Part shown: positions 63,781 through 64,000 of the stretch, one piece after another | Numbering within the stretch: position 1 is the first letter of the stretch | Layout: each line of letters opens with the position of its first letter | Assembly (NCBI RefSeq): GCF_032854445.1 | Contig: NC_088295.1 | Span: forward strand, 95,225,805-95,289,804 | Origin: Liolophura sinensis | Taxonomy: Eukaryota; Mollusca; Polyplacophora; Chitonida; Chitonidae | Reading direction: 5' to 3' | DNA: 64,000 nucleotides | The notes under the pieces: model-generated | What the model was told of the DNA's origin: nothing | Seen by the model: the letters and a program-made list of their open reading frames with translations, nothing else | The model's database searches: none | Made by a program: the position numbers and the translations under genes

Positions 63781-64000
63781 GAGATGTCAGACATGGATGT
63801 ATACCACTATAGTCTACATGTACTTTATCTCCATGTGACAACAGCCATTCTCCTGTAGACCAGAGAACACACAGTAAATCACAGAGGTGTAGGACATGGG
63901 TGTATACTAATGTACTCTACATGTACTTTATCTCCATGTGACAACAGCCATTCTCCTGTAGACCAGAGAACACACAGTATATTACAGAGAAGTTAGACAT
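63781..64000. repeat. ~115-bp repeat at the window edge
   Basis: About two copies of a unit with ctacatgtactttatctcca and cattctcctgtagaccagag. It continues beyond the window. Confidence 0.8.

Overview
The window is animal DNA, most likely from a mollusc or another lophotrochozoan. It has spliceosomal introns, a SID1-family gene, an immunoglobulin-superfamily receptor gene, CR1/L2-like LINEs, a Penelope-like element and two tRNA-derived SINE families of a kind I associate with molluscan genomes. The word ACATGTAC is very frequent. By eye, about half of the 64 kb is tandem repeat (minisatellite). No LTR retrovirus, Polinton, CRISPR array or genuine tRNA/rRNA gene was seen.

Two host genes can be read with confidence, both on the minus strand. 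(1) Positions 1039-12994 hold the first eight exons of a SID1 transmembrane family (SIDT) gene: signal peptide, extracellular domain, first transmembrane helix and start of the cytoplasmic loop. The rest lies beyond position 1. (2) Positions 36701-55366 hold the 3' part of a type I membrane receptor: four Ig domains, a linker exon, a transmembrane exon and a tyrosine-rich cytoplasmic tail with its stop codon. Its 5' part lies beyond position 64000. Splice phases agree at every join in both genes. A possible third gene (two exon candidates at 21642-22110) and a duplicated 34-bp micro-exon candidate (33377-33410, 33843-33876) are weaker.

The most striking observation is how SIDT introns are built. 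In six of eight introns almost the whole length is a tandem array whose repeat unit contains a copy of one of that intron's own splice junctions, with 4 to about 66 exon-derived bases. Each exon end therefore sits at the edge of an array of up to dozens of copies of itself. Exon 4 has an acceptor array on one side and a donor array on the other. The Ig gene shows the same at its transmembrane-exon acceptor and probably at its linker-exon donor.

Layout: 1-13.0 kb SIDT exons separated by arrays; 13.4-14.5 kb a 39-bp array; 15.0-21.0 kb SINEs, a long-inverted-repeat MITE, an inverted array pair and a 64-bp array; 21.6-22.1 kb unknown exon candidates; 23.1-29.5 kb a decayed, nested LINE cluster lying inside a 39-bp array (22.96-30.53 kb); 31-36.5 kb more arrays and SINEs; 36.7-55.4 kb the Ig receptor gene with arrays, a Penelope-like element and a LINE tail in its introns; 56.6-62.7 kb a nearly intact LINE of the same broad group as the cluster, lying inside a 98-bp array (55.6-63.8 kb).

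All product names rest on reading the translations and on remembered family motifs. No database search was run, and copy numbers and array edges are counted by eye.
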